64,000 nucleotides of DNA. Source: Pantoea sp. GD03673. GTDB lineage: Bacteria > Pseudomonadota > Gammaproteobacteria > Enterobacterales > Enterobacteriaceae. The DNA is taken from the NCBI RefSeq assembly GCF_029844725.1, contig NZ_JAOCKJ010000009.1, forward strand, positions 124,001-188,000. The letters run 5' to 3'. Below, one piece after another: positions 61,236 through 64,000 of the stretch. Below the pieces are notes generated by a model. That model worked only from the letters and a program-made list of their open reading frames with translations. It did no database searches and was not told the origin of the DNA. A program made the translations under genes and the position numbers. Each line of letters starts with the position of its first letter. Position 1 is the stretch's first letter.

Positions 61236-62102
61236 TCAGTGCAGTCGGTCATTATTCTCAAGAGAGTGGCTGCGGATGCCGGCAATATCCACTGCGTCAA
61301 ACACATAATTTGAGCCGCAATAGTCACAGTGCATGTCGATTTTGCCATCTTCCGCGATGATCTCATCCACTTCTTCCTGCGGCAGCGTGGTCAGCACTTC
61401 GCCACAGCGTTCACGCGAGCAGGTGCATTTGTAGATCACCGGCTGTGGATCGTAAAGGGTGACCTCTTCCTGATGATAGAGACGCCACAGCGCTTCATTC
61501 GCAGGCAGATCGATCAGCTCTTCGGTTTTAATGGTTTCGGTCAGTGTCGCCAGGTGTTCAAAGACCTCTTTTTCCGTATCCTGCGCGGGCAGCACCTGCA
61601 GCAGAATACCGGCAGCGCCTTTGTCGCTGGTGCGGATAAACAGCCGCGTGGGCAGCTGTTCTGAGCGCATGAAGTAATCTTCCAGGCACGCCGCCAGGGT
61701 GTCTCCTTCCAGCCCGACCACACCCTGATAACGCTCACCCTTTTCAGGGGAGATGGTGATCACCAGATAGCCATTGCCGACCATGCTTTTCAGGGTGCTG
61801 TCGTCCGGGATATCGCCTTTGATACGTGCGACGCCGCGCAGCTCCTGATTGTTGTTACCGTTGATCACCGCCAGCGACAGCGGACCGTCACCCTGCAGCT
61901 GCACGGTGATTTCGCCATCAAACTTCAGCGTAGCGGTCAACAGGCTGGTGGCGACCAGCATCTCGCCCAGCAGCGTTTTGACCGGTGCCGGGTAGTCGTG
62001 GTTTTTCACGGTTTCACGCCAGGTGTCAGAGACGTTCACCAGCTCGCCGCGCACGGCGGCATTTTCAAACAGATAACGGTGCAGTTGATCCTGGACTGAC
62101 AT
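61236..62102 (-). CDS. hslO: Redox-regulated holding chaperone Hsp33
   Basis: This 288-residue chaperone is activated by oxidation. Its C-terminal zinc-binding switch has the four cysteines in CTCSRERC and CDYC. The N-terminal domain starts near [18 protein letters not shown]. The ATG at 62102 is preferred; a GTG at 62117 would add five residues. It prevents aggregation of oxidatively unfolded proteins. It lies just after hslR in the same direction. Confidence 0.95.
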   Translation of the reverse strand: MSVQDQLHRYLFENAAVRGELVNVSDTWRETVKNHDYPAPVKTLLGEMLVATSLLTATLKFDGEITVQLQGDGPLSLAVINGNNNQELRGVARIKGDIPDDSTLKSMVGNGYLVITISPEKGERYQGVVGLEGDTLAACLEDYFMRSEQLPTRLFIRTSDKGAAGILLQVLPAQDTEKEVFEHLATLTETIKTEELIDLPANEALWRLYHQEEVTLYDPQPVIYKCTCSRERCGEVLTTLPQEEVDEIIAEDGKIDMHCDYCGSNYVFDAVDIAGIRSHSLENNDRLH

Positions 62103-62152
62103 ATTTTTTTCTCTCACTGGGACGGGGCGATGGTGCGTCAGGGAAGACGGCG

Positions 62153-62554
62153 TTATTCATCACCCGATAATTTAAACTTCATCAAATCGCGACGCTCTTT
62201 TTTGTCTGGTCGCCGATCGGGATGGGGCATAGTCAGCGCATTCATTTTGCGCGCCTGCGCCATTTTTTCGCGTTTTTCAATGCTGGCATCGGTTTCGCGA
62301 TAGAGCTGCTGAGCCTCGCTGGCGGGACGGCGCTGCGCGGTGATGCCCGCGACCACCACGGTGCGTTCATCGTTGCCCTGACGCAGTGTCAGTTCCGCAT
62401 TCAGCTCAACCACTTTGCCGGGTTTGCTGCGCTGGCCGTTGTAATGCACTTTGCCGCCTTCAATCATCTCCCGCGCCATCGCCCGGGTTTTGTAGAAGCG
62501 TGCAGCCCACAGCCACTTATCGAGGCGGACTTCTTCGCTACTTTTCTCTTTCAT
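62153..62554 (-). CDS. hslR: Ribosome-associated heat-shock protein Hsp15
   Basis: This 133-residue protein has an N-terminal S4 RNA-binding domain, [33 protein letters not shown] (location about residues 9-41), and a basic C-terminal tail [20 protein letters not shown]. In E. coli it binds free 50S subunits that still carry a nascent chain after heat shock. It lies between yrfG and hslO on the same strand, the usual operon. Confidence 0.95.
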   Translation of the reverse strand: MKEKSSEEVRLDKWLWAARFYKTRAMAREMIEGGKVHYNGQRSKPGKVVELNAELTLRQGNDERTVVVAGITAQRRPASEAQQLYRETDASIEKREKMAQARKMNALTMPHPDRRPDKKERRDLMKFKLSGDE

Positions 62555-62567
62555 TGCTGCTCCTGAC

Positions 62568-63215
62568 TCAGATCAGCGTCCGGTAATCGTCCGTGGCGCG
62601 GTGACGCTGAAAGGTTTGCTCAGGACGGCCCGAATCGGGGTTCTTCACGCCTAAACATCCGCCGATACCCCATAGCTTCGCCGCATCCAGAATCACTTCG
62701 CTGTCATCAATAAACAGTGTGCGCGACGCAGAAAAGCCGGTGTGCTGTTGTACCGCCTGCCATAAACGCTGGTCTTCTTTCGGATACCCAAAGGTATGGG
62801 TGGAAAGTAATAAATCAAGGTGCGGCGCTAAACCTGTCTGCGCCAGTTTGACGTCCAGATTGTAAGGATGCGCGTTGGTCAGCAGAATCGTGGACTTGCC
62901 CGCACGACGCAGTGCCTGCAAAAAAGGCAGCGTATCGTCCCGCAGTGCAATCCGGCTGCGCATCGCCCAGGTCATGGCGCGGATGTCCAGCGACAGGGCG
63001 TCTGTCCAGTAATCCAGACAATACCAGTTTAGCGTATGGGCGACGGCCTGATACTTTTCCGTGATGATCGCGTCGGCTTCCGCGCGGGTGATGCCGCGTT
63101 GCTGACTGAGCTGTTCAGGTACATGCTCCAGCCAGAAGTGGCGATCAAACGCCAAATCCAGCAGCGTGCCATCCATATCGAGCAGCACGGTATCAATCTC
63201 AGACCAGTTGAACAT
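62568..63215 (-). CDS. yrfG: GMP/IMP 5'-nucleotidase YrfG (HAD family)
   Basis: This 215-residue HAD phosphatase has motif I DMDGTLLDLAFD at the N-terminus, a middle TNAHPYNL (motif II), and a motif IV-like LFIDDSEVILDAA. E. coli YrfG dephosphorylates GMP and IMP. It is slightly shorter than the E. coli protein (about 222). It is 13 bp upstream of hslR and 56 bp downstream of igaA on the same strand. Confidence 0.93.
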   Translation of the reverse strand: MFNWSEIDTVLLDMDGTLLDLAFDRHFWLEHVPEQLSQQRGITRAEADAIITEKYQAVAHTLNWYCLDYWTDALSLDIRAMTWAMRSRIALRDDTLPFLQALRRAGKSTILLTNAHPYNLDVKLAQTGLAPHLDLLLSTHTFGYPKEDQRLWQAVQQHTGFSASRTLFIDDSEVILDAAKLWGIGGCLGVKNPDSGRPEQTFQRHRATDDYRTLI

Positions 63216-63271
63216 CGTCGCGTCAGACCCTGTAAAAAACCGGGCGACAGGGTAGCACAGAAGGGCAGGGC

Positions 63272-64000
63272 TCAGAATATCGAGCGCACGCTCTGCAAAG
63301 TGCCGAGGTTATGGTTGAAACACTTGTCGTAGTATTGCTGGATATCGACCATGCGCTGGCGATTACGGTGCATACGGCGCAGCGCCAGCAGCCCATTGAT
63401 CACGCCGCAGGCCAGCAGCACCAGCAGCAGTAATACGGTGCCGAGATAGCGCCACTGTGCCATAGCATCCGGCTCATTGTGCAGCGCGATGTGACGTGTA
63501 CCGTTGGCATCGGTTGAAATGCTGGTGATGATACCGCTGGCGCTGAAAGGCGTATGCAGCAGCATGGCAGAGATACGTTGCAGTTCGCGCCACTGGGATG
63601 GCGGATCGAGGTCAAACAGCGACACGGTGGGCTGTGGCTGATTCACCAGCTGTCGGCCTTCGTCACTGACGATCAGGAATCCCCCTGGCGGCGGGCTGTT
63701 GAGATTTTCAGCCGCACGACGGGTTTCGCGGAAAAAGAAGGTGGAGGTGGCGGTATTGACCAGGTTTTCCAGCGCTTCCGCGCTCACCGGGCGCAGCAGC
63801 ACATTCATGCCGTTTAGCTGACCGGAATCTGCCCGGCGCATCAGTGCTTCCCAGTCTTTGGCATTGCCCAGGTTTACCAGCGCATTTTTCAGGCGCATAC
63901 AATCCTGCGGCTGATTACAGAGATCCTGCGTTTTTATCACCAGATCGGAAAAATCATCCAGCAGGATCATACCGGACTTCTGAATCGCGGACGCCAGCTG
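63272..64000 (-). CDS. igaA: IgaA/YrfF family inner-membrane Rcs inhibitor, truncated by the window edge
   Basis: These are the C-terminal 242 residues of IgaA (YrfF), the essential inner-membrane protein of about 710 residues that restrains the Rcs phosphorelay. The frame is open to the window edge without a stop. A large periplasmic part contains MILLDDFSDLVIKTQDLCNQPQDCMRLKNALVN. A final membrane helix, YLGTVLLLLVLLACGVINGLLAL, and a short cytoplasmic tail ending SVRSIF close the protein. The missing N-terminal two thirds lie beyond base 64000. Confidence 0.92.
   Translation of the reverse strand, partial: QLASAIQKSGMILLDDFSDLVIKTQDLCNQPQDCMRLKNALVNLGNAKDWEALMRRADSGQLNGMNVLLRPVSAEALENLVNTATSTFFFRETRRAAENLNSPPPGGFLIVSDEGRQLVNQPQPTVSLFDLDPPSQWRELQRISAMLLHTPFSASGIITSISTDANGTRHIALHNEPDAMAQWRYLGTVLLLLVLLACGVINGLLALRRMHRNRQRMVDIQQYYDKCFNHNLGTLQSVRSIF

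Overview
The window is an ordinary-GC enterobacterial chromosome segment. Gene content and order follow the Escherichia coli rpoH-to-igaA neighbourhood closely: rpoH, panM, liv, ugp, ggt, yhhY, ryhB, yhhW, gnt, asd, glg, glp, mal, nfuA, bioH, yhgF, greB, ompR-envZ, pckA, hslOR, yrfG, igaA. Several canonical neighbours are missing and others replace them. Protein sequences are close to, but clearly distinct from, E. coli. I infer a member of Enterobacterales outside Escherichia, most likely Erwiniaceae (Pantoea or Erwinia-like). The genus is an inference from memory of such genomes and was not tested.

Layout. 1-6.4 kb: the 3' part of rpoH, panM facing it, and the branched-chain amino-acid ABC transporter livKHMGF with a stem-loop/terminator between livK and livH. 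6.4-12 kb: a palindromic repeat, four 11-bp-spaced PHO half-sites, and the glycerol-3-phosphate uptake operon ugpBAECQ, converging on yhhA. 12.2-15.7 kb: ggt, a second palindromic repeat, yhhY, the Fur-controlled small RNA RyhB, and the pirin yhhW. 15.8-18.9 kb: gntR and gntKU with a clear GntR operator. 18.9-20.8 kb: yhgN and asd. 20.9-21.8 kb: an AT-rich islet holding a type VI secretion Tlde1-type effector, a small two-helix membrane protein (probable immunity protein) and an hcp gene cut off after about 23 conserved residues. 22.5-31.9 kb: the complete glycogen operon glgBXCAP. 32.1-40.1 kb: a complete malonate decarboxylase locus (mdcABCDEFGH on the minus strand, with convergent mdcR), which is not part of the E. 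coli order. 40.5-44.2 kb: glpD diverging from glpEGR across GlpR operators. 44.3-48.8 kb: malPQ without malT. 48.9-51 kb: nfuA, gntX, bioH. 51.2-53.1 kb: a DUF1471 periplasmic protein and a GH13_18 glycoside phosphorylase where E. coli has feoABC. 53.3-64 kb: yhgF, greB, a YjbE-like exported peptide, ompR-envZ, pckA, hslO, hslR, yrfG and the 3' part of igaA.

The genes mainly concern carbon storage and scavenging: glycogen synthesis and breakdown (glgBXCAP), maltodextrin breakdown (malPQ), glycerol phosphate uptake and oxidation (ugp, glpD), gluconate, malonate, and gluconeogenesis (pckA). The least canonical parts are the decayed T6SS cargo islet, the malonate locus, and the DUF1471/GH13_18 replacement. 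No rRNA, tRNA, insertion sequence or CRISPR array was seen.
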